From the NCBI GenBank assembly GCA_029976065.1, contig JARKNV010000016.1, positions 1-64,000 of the forward strand: 64,000 bases of DNA, read 5' to 3'. The notes under the pieces are model-generated. The model saw only the letters and a list, made by a program, of their open reading frames with translations. It was not told where the DNA came from and ran no database searches. Made by a program: the position numbers and the translations under genes. This DNA comes from Selenomonadales bacterium. GTDB taxonomy: Bacteria; Bacillota; Negativicutes; Sporomusales; UBA7701. This document shows, piece after piece, positions 49,389-56,926 of this stretch (position 1 is the stretch's first letter; every line of letters starts with the position of its first letter).

Positions 49389-49650
49389 GTTCATTTGCGG
49401 CCAATAGTCTTGCTCGGAAAACGCAGGCTAATGCGCCGGAGCTACGGCCGAACGCGCCGTAGGCTTGGGCCGACACAGCCGTACCGTCGCCAACTGTCGT
49501 CCGTGACAGGTTGCTCCTCGCCCGTCCGTACATGGCCGGGCGTACGTTGTGTTACCGGCTCCTTCGCCAACGGCGCGTAACGGCCTCCGCACGGCGCAAC
49601 CGCCTGCGTTTTCCGCCGCCTACGGCGGTCCCCTCAAATAATGAACTGCC
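49389..49650. other. Non-coding stretch rich in short palindromes
   Basis: No credible gene. Contains CTACGGCCGAACGCGCCGTAG, CGTACATGGCCGGGCGTACG and CCGCCGCCTACGGCGG-type palindromes, similar in style to the interspersed repeat that follows at 49651. Possibly a decayed copy or another repeat family. Confidence 0.5.
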
Positions 49651-49829
49651 GCGGCCGTTCAGAAAGGTCCAGATGCAAGGCGCACCGGATAAGCAGACAC
49701 ACAACGTTTTAGCGTTGATGTGGTCGCTTATGCCCGAAAAGGTGCGAGCGCGCCGCGACGCGTACTGGGACGTACGCTAGCAAGCGCTCTGAGGAGCAAC
49801 GCCGCAGATGGGCCTTTATCAACGGCTGC
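49651..49829. repeat. Interspersed palindromic repeat, copy 7 (long, reversed)
   Basis: Arms GCGGCCGTTCAGAAAGGTCC and GGGCCTTTATCAACGGCTGC, in reverse orientation relative to copies 1-6. The centre is longer (about 100 bases) and carries its own ATAAGC...GCTTAT and GCGTAC... stems. Confidence 0.8.
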
Positions 49830-49838
49830 CCATTAAAG

Positions 49839-49867
49839 AAGGCGTGACCATAGGTCACGCCTTTTTC
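49839..49867 (+). terminator. Terminator of gnd overlapping the end of the kinase gene
   Basis: AAGGCGTGACC-ATA-GGTCACGCCTT followed by TTT. It reaches into the last codons of the convergent FGGY kinase gene. Confidence 0.8.
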
Positions 49868-51393
49868 TCCTGCAACTTAGCCACCGCCGCGAACTCCGGC
49901 GCCAGCTTCGCCGCCAGCTCCTCGAACAGCCGGTACTGCTCCCGGTACACGCGGTGGTTCGCCGCGTCCGGCTCGTAGCGCGCCGCCGCCTTCACCAGCC
50001 CCGCCGCCGCGTCTAGGTCGGGAATCAGTCCCTGGGCGTACAGCCCCAACAGCGCCGCCCCGTACACCGACCCCGTCGGCTCCGCGGCCACCTCCACCGG
50101 CTGGTTGAACACATCGGCCATAATCTGCAGCCACAGTGGCGAACGGCTGAAACTCCCCGCAGCTCGCACCCCGGAAACCTCCCCGGCCGCCTCGCGCACC
50201 GGGCGGTAGATTCCGTACAGGCAGAACATCACGCCCTCCAGCATCGCCCGCACCAGGTGGGCCCGCGTATGGCTCAGCCCCAGGCCGAAGAAAACGCCCC
50301 GCGCCCGCGCGCTCCACAGCGTCGCCCGCTCCCCGGCCAAAAACGGCAGCGCCACCAGCCCCTCCGCGCCGGCCGGCACCGTCGCCGCCATCGCCGTCAG
50401 CAAATCGTACGCGTCCCCGCCTTTAGCGCGGGCCGCCTCCTTTTCCGGCTCACCCAGCGTATCGCGCACCCAGCGGAGTGCGATCCCGCCGCTGTTCATC
50501 GCCACCCCCGCCAACCAGTGGCGGTCCGTCAGGTTATAGCACCACGTCAGGCACTCCGGATGCACATACGGCGCAGCCTTCACCGTCCGCACCGCCCCGC
50601 TCGTGCCCACCATCGCCGCCACCCGGCCGGGCGACACCGCCCCCGCCCCCAGGTTCGACAGCGCCCCGTCGCCCGCCCCCAGCACCACCGGCAGGGAAGG
50701 GGGGACCCCCATCGCCGCCGTCGCCTCGGGGGTAAGCCCCGTCTCGATATGCGTCGTCGGAAAAACCGGCGAAAGCTGCTCCGGCCTCAGTCCGAGAAGC
50801 TCCAGCAGCTCCGGGTCCCAGCGCCAGGCGTGGATATCGTACAGCCCCGTCCCCGACGCGATCGACCGGTCCACCACGAACCGCCCCAGCATCCGGAAAA
50901 GAATATACTCCTTGATCGAAACGAACCTCGCCGTCCGCCGAAAAATATCCGGCCGCTCCTCCTTGAACCACATGATCTTCACCAGCGGGTACTGCGGGCT
51001 CAGCATGCAGCCCGTCCGCGCATAAATCGCCCGCTCGTCGCGCTCGCGGCCGATCCGCTCCACATACCGCTGGCCGCGCGTATCCGCCCAGATCAGCAGC
51101 CGGTACAGCGGCTGCCCCGCCTCGTCCACCGGCATGATGCTATGAAAAAAAGTGCTGAAGCACATGCTCGCCTGCGTGCCCGCCGGCAGCGCCGCCGCCG
51201 CCAGCGCCTCGCGCACCGTCGCCGTCAGCGCCCGGTAAATCTCCTCCGCGTCCTGCTCCGCCCAGCCCGGCTGCGGCGTATACAGCGCATACTCGCGGCT
51301 CCGGCCCGCGATCACCGTTCCGTCCGCGCGGTACACCACCGCCCGGCAGCCCGTAGTGCCTACATCCGCGCCGATTATAACCTTTTCGCTCAT
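49855..51393 (-). CDS. FGGY family carbohydrate kinase, gluconokinase-like
   Basis: 512 residues. First ATP-fold domain begins IIGADVGTTGCRAVVYRADG; the second domain has GAGDGALSNLGAGAV, MVGTSGAVR and GGIALRWVRD, and an FSRSPLWLQIMADV motif, all as in FGGY kinases of the gluconate/xylulose branch. Gluconokinase is preferred because gnd is adjacent and convergent, which would take gluconate to ribulose-5-phosphate. Start at 51393 (MSEKVIIGADVG) is preferred; the frame extends 40 codons upstream only because it reads through palindromic repeat copy 8. Confidence 0.85.
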   Translation of the reverse strand: MSEKVIIGADVGTTGCRAVVYRADGTVIAGRSREYALYTPQPGWAEQDAEEIYRALTATVREALAAAALPAGTQASMCFSTFFHSIMPVDEAGQPLYRLLIWADTRGQRYVERIGRERDERAIYARTGCMLSPQYPLVKIMWFKEERPDIFRRTARFVSIKEYILFRMLGRFVVDRSIASGTGLYDIHAWRWDPELLELLGLRPEQLSPVFPTTHIETGLTPEATAAMGVPPSLPVVLGAGDGALSNLGAGAVSPGRVAAMVGTSGAVRTVKAAPYVHPECLTWCYNLTDRHWLAGVAMNSGGIALRWVRDTLGEPEKEAARAKGGDAYDLLTAMAATVPAGAEGLVALPFLAGERATLWSARARGVFFGLGLSHTRAHLVRAMLEGVMFCLYGIYRPVREAAGEVSGVRAAGSFSRSPLWLQIMADVFNQPVEVAAEPTGSVYGAALLGLYAQGLIPDLDAAAGLVKAAARYEPDAANHRVYREQYRLFEELAAKLAPEFAAVAKLQEKKA

Positions 51394-51411
51394 AATAGGC
51401 CTCCCGGTGTT

Positions 51412-51534
51412 AAGGCCGTTGATAAGCGCCCATCTGCGGCGTTGCTCCTCAAAGCTCTTGCTAGCGTACATCCGAGTACGCGTCGCGGCGCGCTTTTCCG
51501 GTGCGCCTTGCATCTGGGCACTTCTGAACGGCCT
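51412..51534. repeat. Interspersed palindromic repeat, copy 8
   Basis: Arms AGGCCGTTGATAAGCGCCCA and TGGGCACTTCTGAACGGCCT; centre TTGCTAGCGTACATCCGAGTACGC. The clearest copy of the family. It lies just upstream of the kinase start, so it is transcribed in that gene's leader unless the promoter is inside it. Confidence 0.85.
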
Positions 51535-51779
51535 ATTTTCATTCTACCTTAACAGGCCCGACCGATAACTCGATCTTGCCCTCTCTTACACATCTCCTTC
51601 AATTATAAAACGTCGTCCCCCGCGCGGCAACCCAAGCCCTCCACCGCCCAACCCAAATCATATGCGCCGCCCTCCCGGCCCATGCCCGGACCCCGGCCGC
51701 AAATACCCGCATTATGTAACAGCGGCCGCCCTCCTTCGCCTGACGAAAAAAGTCGAACCCGCCCGCGCCGCCGTCAGCG

Positions 51780-51822
51780 AAAAAAAGATAACCGCTAACC
51801 ATGCCAGACAGTTAGCGGCTAT
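51780..51822 (-). terminator. Minus-strand terminator with no known gene upstream
   Basis: On the minus strand, ATAGCCGCTAAC and GTTAGCGGTTAT pair (one mismatch) and are followed by a run of T. There is no gene on the minus strand between here and nrdR, so it may end a short antisense or leader RNA. The rest of 51535-51840 shows no gene I can support. Confidence 0.45.
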
Positions 51823-51846
51823 TTGTCGGAAATTAAATTTGTAAAA

Positions 51847-51904
51847 TATTCAAATATTGTGTAGAAATTTCTTCAGCAAGCAGGATTTACACAATATGTG
51901 GCGT
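51847..51904 (+). promoter_or_regulatory. Two NrdR-box-like sites upstream of nrdR-nrdD
   Basis: TATTCAAATATTGTGT (51847-51862) and ACACAATATGTGGCGT (51889-51904) each resemble the 16-base NrdR box (ACACTATATATAGTGT-like) and are 42 bases apart, four helical turns. A possible promoter (TTTACA 51886-51891, TATTAC 51908-51913) overlaps the second box. Fits autorepression of nrdR and repression of nrdD by NrdR with dATP. Confidence 0.6.
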
Positions 51905-51914
51905 AAATATTACT

Positions 51915-51939
51915 AGGACCTACTAAATATAGTAGTCCT
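51915..51939 (+). other. Leader hairpin ahead of nrdR
   Basis: AGGACCTACTA and TAGTAGTCCT pair with one bulged base around AATA; TCTTTT follows. It sits just after the predicted transcription start and could be a weak attenuator. Confidence 0.45.
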
Positions 51940-52023
51940 CTTTTAGACTCTGGCCCCGTTCCCCATGTTCCGGAAGCCATTTTACCACACCCCGGATCAA
52001 ACGGAAATAGGAGGGACAAGCCC

Positions 52024-52497
52024 ATGCGTTGCCCATTCTGCAGCTATGGCGAAAGCAAAGTGATCGACTCGCGGGCCGCCGAAGAAGGCAGCTCCATCCG
52101 GCGCCGGCGCGAATGTCTGCAATGCATGCGCCGCTTCACCACCTATGAAGTAGTCGAAGAATCGCCCCTCATGGTCATCAAAAAAGACGGCCGCCGCGAA
52201 CTCTTCGACCGCAGCAAACTTCTCAACGGCATCCTCCGGGCCTGCGAAAAGCGGCCCATCCCCCTCAGCGTCGTCGAAACCGTCGTCGACAAAGTCGAGA
52301 AAGAACTGCGCAACCTCATGGAGAGGGAAGTATCCTCCCGACACATCGGCGAAACAGTAATGCGCCATATCAAGGACATCGACCAGGTCGCCTACGTCAG
52401 GTTCGCCTCGGTCTACCGGCAGTTCGCCGACATCAACAACTTTATGCAAGAACTGGAAACACTCATGAAAACGCAGTCGGTGAAAAGCCACAACTAA
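52024..52497 (+). CDS. nrdR: Transcriptional repressor NrdR
   Basis: 157 residues. N-terminal zinc ribbon CPFC...CLQC ([30 protein letters not shown]), then an ATP-cone (about 47-140). NrdR senses ATP/dATP and represses ribonucleotide reductase genes. GGAGGG precedes ATG 52024. It is directly followed by nrdD, and NrdR boxes lie upstream, so the circuit is self-contained. Confidence 0.95.
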   Translation: MRCPFCSYGESKVIDSRAAEEGSSIRRRRECLQCMRRFTTYEVVEESPLMVIKKDGRRELFDRSKLLNGILRACEKRPIPLSVVETVVDKVEKELRNLMEREVSSRHIGETVMRHIKDIDQVAYVRFASVYRQFADINNFMQELETLMKTQSVKSHN

Positions 52498-52513
52498 ATG
52501 AGGTGAAGAACAA

Positions 52514-54538
52514 ATGATGTTCGCAAAAATCCTGAAACGCGACGGACGAGAAGTACAATTCGACGAATCAAAAATCACTGAAGCCATCTTCAAAGCAGCC
52601 AAAGCAGTCGGCGGCGCAGACAAAGAAATGGCCATCCAGCTCACCCTGGACGTCCTCAAATACCTCAAACAGAAATACAACGGCGGCCTCTTCGGCGTCG
52701 AAGACGTCCAGGACGCCGTCGAAAAAGTTCTCATCGAACAAGGCCACGCCCGCACCGCCAAGGCCTACATCATCTACCGCAACCAGCGCACCCGCATCCG
52801 CGACGCCAAATCCGACCTCATGGACGCCGTCGCCGAAATCCTCGTCGAAACCAACCGCGAAAACGCCAACGTCTCCAACTCCCCCTCCGCCAAAATGCTC
52901 CAGATAGCCAGCGCCGCCAGCAAAGCCTACTACCTCAACCGCCTCATCCCCGAAAACATGGCCATCGCCCACAAGCGCGGCGACATCCACATCCACGACC
53001 TCGACTTCTACGGCAAAACCCTCACCTGCATCCAGATACCTTTAGGCAAACTCCTCACAAATGGCTTCAACAACGGCCACGGCTTCATCCGTCCGCCCAA
53101 GCGGCCCTCGTCCGCCACCGCCCTCGCCGCCATCATCCTCCAATCCTCCCAGAACGACATGCACGGCGGCCAATCCTTCGGCTTCTTCGACCGCGACATG
53201 GCCCACTTCATGGCCAAAGCCGACGACGACGAAGTCTTCCAGGCCATGGAAGCCCTCATCTACAACCTCAACTCCATGCACAGCCGCGCCGGCGCCCAGG
53301 TGCCCTTCTCCAGCCTCAACATCGGCTGCGACACTTCCCCCGCCGGCCGCTCCGTCGCCAAAAACATCCTCCTCGCCTTCGAAAAAGGCCTCGGCCGCGG
53401 CGAAAACCCCATCTTTCCCAACATCATCTTCCGCGTCAAAGAAGGCGTCAACCTCAATCCCGGCGACCCCAACTACGACCTCTTCAAACTCGCCATCCGC
53501 GTCGCCGCCAAACGCCTCAACCCCACCTTCAGCTTCATGGACGCCTCCTTCAACGCCCCCTTCGCCGACCAGGTCGCCTACATGGGCTGCCGCACCCGCG
53601 TCATGGCCAACCGGCGCGGTCCCGAAGTCACCGAAGGCCGCGGCAACCTCAGCTTCACCTCCATCAACCTCCCGCGCCTCGCCATCAAAGCCGAGCGCAA
53701 CCTCATGAAATTCTACCAGGGCCTCGCCGAAATCGTCGAACTCACCGCCGACCAGCTCTACCACCGCTACCGCGTCCAGGCCGCCCTCAAAGTCAAGGAC
53801 ATGCCCTTCCTAATGGGCCAGGGCCTGTGGATCGAATCCGACAAACTCCGCACCTGCGACTACATAGAAGACGTCATCAAACACGGCACCCTCTCCGTGG
53901 GCTTCATCGGCCTCGCCGAAACCCTCGTCGCCCTCACCGGCTCGCACCACGGCCAAAGCGAGGAATCCCAGGCCCTCGGCGAAGAAATCGTCGCCTTCCT
54001 CCGCAACCAGATCGACAAAGCCTGCGACCGCTACGACCTCAACTACACCCTCCTCGCCACCCCCGCCGAAGGCCTCTCCGGCCGCTTCCTCGGCATCGAC
54101 CGCAAAGAATACGGCATCATCCCCGGCGTCACCGACAAAGACTACTACACCAACTCCTTCCACATCCCCGTAAGCTTCCCCATCAGCGCCTACGACAAAA
54201 TGCGCCTCGAAGGCGTCTACCACAAATACACCAACGCCGGCCACATCAGCTACGTCGAATTCGACGCCCCCCCCGTCAACAACCTCGGCGCCATCGAAGA
54301 CATCATCCGCCACATGAAAGCCTGCGACCTCGGCCTCGGCGCCATCAACTTCCCCATCGACTTCTGCGACTCCTGCGGCCACCTCGGCGTCATCGACACC
54401 GACGCCTGCCCCGTCTGCGGCACCACCTCCATCCGCCGCGTCCGCCGCATCACCGGCTACCTCAGCACCGTCGACCGCTTCAACGACGCCAAAGTCTCCG
54501 AGCTCAAACACCGCGTCATCCATAAAATCCAATCATAA
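52514..54538 (+). CDS. nrdD: Anaerobic ribonucleoside-triphosphate reductase (class III)
   Basis: 674 residues. N-terminal ATP-cone (about 1-95), the catalytic barrel with conserved Cys residues (LQSSQNDMHGGQS region and MGCRTRV), a C-terminal zinc site (CDSCGHLG...CPVCG) and the glycyl-radical loop RRITGYLS (Gly near 647) followed by a family-like tail. It makes deoxynucleotides without oxygen and must be activated by NrdG. GAGGTGAAG precedes the ATG. The activase gene that follows is broken by an insertion, and replaced by a second nrdG 390 bases downstream. Confidence 0.94.
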   Translation: MMFAKILKRDGREVQFDESKITEAIFKAAKAVGGADKEMAIQLTLDVLKYLKQKYNGGLFGVEDVQDAVEKVLIEQGHARTAKAYIIYRNQRTRIRDAKSDLMDAVAEILVETNRENANVSNSPSAKMLQIASAASKAYYLNRLIPENMAIAHKRGDIHIHDLDFYGKTLTCIQIPLGKLLTNGFNNGHGFIRPPKRPSSATALAAIILQSSQNDMHGGQSFGFFDRDMAHFMAKADDDEVFQAMEALIYNLNSMHSRAGAQVPFSSLNIGCDTSPAGRSVAKNILLAFEKGLGRGENPIFPNIIFRVKEGVNLNPGDPNYDLFKLAIRVAAKRLNPTFSFMDASFNAPFADQVAYMGCRTRVMANRRGPEVTEGRGNLSFTSINLPRLAIKAERNLMKFYQGLAEIVELTADQLYHRYRVQAALKVKDMPFLMGQGLWIESDKLRTCDYIEDVIKHGTLSVGFIGLAETLVALTGSHHGQSEESQALGEEIVAFLRNQIDKACDRYDLNYTLLATPAEGLSGRFLGIDRKEYGIIPGVTDKDYYTNSFHIPVSFPISAYDKMRLEGVYHKYTNAGHISYVEFDAPPVNNLGAIEDIIRHMKACDLGLGAINFPIDFCDSCGHLGVIDTDACPVCGTTSIRRVRRITGYLSTVDRFNDAKVSELKHRVIHKIQS

Positions 54539-54551
54539 GAAGGGTATCCTC

Positions 54552-54653
54552 ATGAAAATCCGTCTCGCAGGCTACGCCCCCGAAAGCGTCGTCGACGGTC
54601 CCGGCATCCGCTTCGTCCTCTTCGCCCAGGGCTGCGAACATGGCTGCCCCGGC
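54552..54653 (+). pseudogene. nrdG: 5' fragment of the resident nrdG, cut by an inserted element
   Basis: Starts ATG behind AAGGGTATCC, 13 bases after nrdD, in the GC-rich style of the host. It encodes MKIRLAGYAPESVVDGPGIR and continues to GCEHGCPG, i.e. two of the three radical-SAM cysteines. At the codon where the third Cys is expected the sequence turns AT-rich (TTATCTGTAAAAAG) and the frame ends at 54723-54725. The remaining four fifths of the gene is not in the window; it should lie beyond the far end of the element. Confidence 0.88.
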
Positions 54654-54724
54654 TTATCTGTAAAAAGTAGATATGAGACAACGAGGAGTAGAGACCCTGT
54701 ATTTATGAGTAATACAAAGCGTTG

Positions 54725-54752
54725 ATTACTGAACGGGTGGATGTTCAGTAAT
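54725..54752. repeat. Inverted repeat near the element's left end
   Basis: ATTACTGAAC and GTTCAGTAAT, 10-bp perfect arms around GGGTGGAT, about 70 bases inside the boundary. Could be a recombinase-binding site or a hairpin that stops transcription coming from nrdD. Confidence 0.55.
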
Positions 54753-54837
54753 ATAACTAGCTGTTGTGCGAACCTATTGTTAAATTAATAAGTATTGTAA
54801 CTATCCTAATACCCTGAAAAAATTCACTATAAATTAA

Positions 54838-54867
54838 TTGAAGTTACAAGGTTCTTACAAGCATAAT
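54838..54867 (+). promoter_or_regulatory. Promoter of the element-borne nrdG
   Basis: TTGAAG, an 18-base spacer and CATAAT (five of six matches to the -10 box), 61 bases before the ATG. Confidence 0.5.
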
Positions 54868-54927
54868 TGTTCGCGCATCTTTTATTGGTGATAGTATTGC
54901 TCAGAAATATTTGTCGGTGGAGGAAAT

Positions 54928-55437
54928 ATGATCCGGTATGCGAAAATATTACTAGAATCTGTAGTGGATGGCCCCGGAATTCGTATAGTTGCTTTCCTTC
55001 AAGGATGCGTCAGGCATTGTGAAGGGTGTCATAACCCCGAGCTTTTGCCAATGGCGGGAGGAAATGAGATTGGCGAACGAGAATTTGCCGAGTTTTTGCT
55101 GAGCAAAGTTAATGGTCTTCATCGCGGCATTACGTTTTCGGGTGGAGACCCGCTTGCACAGGCTGACGCGCTTACAAAGGTAATTTCAGTTATTAAACAA
55201 AAGAAACCTCAACTTAACATCTGGGTGTATACTGGATTTACTTTTGAAGCAGTAAAGCATCTCCCTGTTATGAAATTAATCGATGTATTGGTCGACGGAC
55301 CGTTCGTCATGGCGGAAAGGGATCTAAGCTTAGCATTTCGCGGTTCTTCTAATCAACGAATAATTGATGTGAAAACCTCGCTTGCTCTAAATCGGGCTGT
55401 CGAAATTAGCATCGATTACGAAGCTAAAGTAGGTTAA
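54928..55437 (+). CDS. nrdG: Replacement anaerobic reductase-activating protein NrdG (element-borne)
   Basis: 169 residues, a full-length class III reductase activase: radical-SAM cysteines 27, 31 and 34 in CVRHCEGCHNPE, GGDPLAQ motif and DVLVDGPF near the C-terminus. It generates the glycyl radical on NrdD. Its codons are AT-rich like the recombinase genes and unlike nrdD, and it differs from the host fragment (LLESVVDGPGIRIVAF against YAPESVVDGPGIRFVLF). GGTGGAGG precedes the ATG; it has its own promoter and terminator. It should restore the function lost by the insertion, though it must work with the host NrdD. Confidence 0.9.
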   Translation: MIRYAKILLESVVDGPGIRIVAFLQGCVRHCEGCHNPELLPMAGGNEIGEREFAEFLLSKVNGLHRGITFSGGDPLAQADALTKVISVIKQKKPQLNIWVYTGFTFEAVKHLPVMKLIDVLVDGPFVMAERDLSLAFRGSSNQRIIDVKTSLALNRAVEISIDYEAKVG

Positions 55438-55458
55438 TTGTTAAGACTACAAAAGTTC

Positions 55459-55490
55459 AAGACCAAACCATTAGGTTTGGTCTTTTTTTT
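55459..55490 (+). terminator. Strong terminator after replacement nrdG
   Basis: AAGACCAAACC-ATTA-GGTTTGGTCTT followed by a run of T. Separates nrdG from the recombinase operon. Confidence 0.92.
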
Positions 55491-55561
55491 ATTGGACGTT
55501 TCTAACAATAATTGGTAAAATTATAGCGAAGTAAGTCGGAAAAAAGAAGGCCGGATTTAGA

Positions 55562-56926
55562 ATGATTAGTAAAGAACAGATAGATATATATATTAATAAA
55601 ACGATATCTGGACTCCATTATGTTCGGCTTGTTAAAAATGAACAGGGCAAAATGAAAGGGTTTTTGTTGATTGATAATAATAACAAACCGATTCTCGATG
55701 TTTATCTATACATCAAAAGATGTATTATGCTGGGAGCGGCGTTTAATACATTTAAGCGATATATTTACGACCTGATGCATTTTTACGACTTTATGCTTAT
55801 CAACAACTTATCTCCCCGGTCAATAACGATAAACCATCTAAATAATTTTGCAGGGGTTTACCTTCGAATCGTTGATAAGACTTTCACAGCTCGCGATCCG
55901 CTCGAAAGGTCTATGTTGAAGTCAATACCTATTAGGAAAGTATACGAGTCATCGAAGACAGTGGATATAAGCTGGCAAGGCCCTGATGCCTTTGCGCTAA
56001 ATGCAATTCAAAGGATGTTATCCAGTGTTAAAGAATACTTCAGATTTTTGGTTGAGTCAAACAAGGTATCTCAGGCACAGTATGATTCTTTATTTTTCCG
56101 TAACTCGGCAATCTATATACTGAAAGCGTCTAAAGTTCCTTTTCGAAAAAACGAAACAACCCCGATAGAGTATTCGCAAGTATTTCAACCTGATGAAATG
56201 AAAACAATTTTTGAGTATCTGCAGAGAAGTAAAGAAAACCCGTGCTCAAAACTGTATTTTTATTTACTCAGAATCACGGGTATGCGAGAGAGCGATCCAA
56301 GGCGGCTTAGGTTTAGCTCGGTGGGTAAAAAGAAAAATGATGCCGGAACTATTACTTACGATTTCACATCATTGAAAGCAGATATTATGTTGATTGATCC
56401 CAAAGAGAAAATCTGGCGTATTCAAATAAAGTACCATCCAGATGATCCGATAGATTTGGCATTAAAACGGCGGAAGGAACGTTACGTAGAGTTCTCTGAT
56501 AAACTGGGCCAGTTCGAATTTCTAATGACAAGAGCCCTAATATATCGGGAAACAGTAATGAGGAGAAACGACAAAAATCATCCGTATTTATTAGTGGGAC
56601 GTAGCGGGAATCGCTTGCTTAGCCGTAATATGAGTGTATTATTTAACAAGGTGCTTCATCAGTGCGGATTAGAAAAACGAACAGGAAGAAGCCAATTGGT
56701 ACTGCATTCTTTTAGACACACTTTTGCTTCCAATTGGATAAAAAGGATTAATCAAGGGCTAAAAAAAGACATTGAACTGCATCTTTTAAGTAAAATTCTT
56801 GGACATGCATCTTATAAATATACATTGGAACAATATTGCCATTTTTTTGAGGAAGACTATCGAACGATTCTTAAAAGAATGGAGCACGTGCAATTTAATG
56901 ATTCCAGTGCATATCGCGTTGAATAA
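55562..56926 (+). CDS. Tyrosine recombinase 1 (TnpA-like)
   Basis: 454 residues. N-terminal SAM-like DNA-binding part (about 30-200) and C-terminal catalytic domain with first Arg in ITGMRESDPRRL (about 240), LHSFRHTFASNW (His-x-x-Arg near 382-385), LGHASYKYTLEQY with the His and nucleophile Tyr (about 428). All catalytic residues seem present. Starts the recombinase operon (AAGAAGGCCGG ahead of ATG) and overlaps the next gene. Confidence 0.9.
   Translation: MISKEQIDIYINKTISGLHYVRLVKNEQGKMKGFLLIDNNNKPILDVYLYIKRCIMLGAAFNTFKRYIYDLMHFYDFMLINNLSPRSITINHLNNFAGVYLRIVDKTFTARDPLERSMLKSIPIRKVYESSKTVDISWQGPDAFALNAIQRMLSSVKEYFRFLVESNKVSQAQYDSLFFRNSAIYILKASKVPFRKNETTPIEYSQVFQPDEMKTIFEYLQRSKENPCSKLYFYLLRITGMRESDPRRLRFSSVGKKKNDAGTITYDFTSLKADIMLIDPKEKIWRIQIKYHPDDPIDLALKRRKERYVEFSDKLGQFEFLMTRALIYRETVMRRNDKNHPYLLVGRSGNRLLSRNMSVLFNKVLHQCGLEKRTGRSQLVLHSFRHTFASNWIKRINQGLKKDIELHLLSKILGHASYKYTLEQYCHFFEEDYRTILKRMEHVQFNDSSAYRVE

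Noticed and set aside
49511-49780. Frame of 89 codons after gnd
   Set aside because: It runs through palindromic repeat copy 7; peptides from this repeat also appear in frames at other copies, showing they are not genes.
51662-51844. 60-codon plus-strand frame and 67-codon minus-strand frame (51599-51802) in the kinase-nrdR gap
   Set aside because: No ribosome sites, and both run through the inverted repeat at 51788-51822; amino-acid make-up is not protein-like.
54654-54725. Host nrdG frame continuing into the element as a 57-codon ORF
   Set aside because: After codon 34 the sequence is AT-rich element DNA and shows no relation to NrdG; the fusion is accidental.
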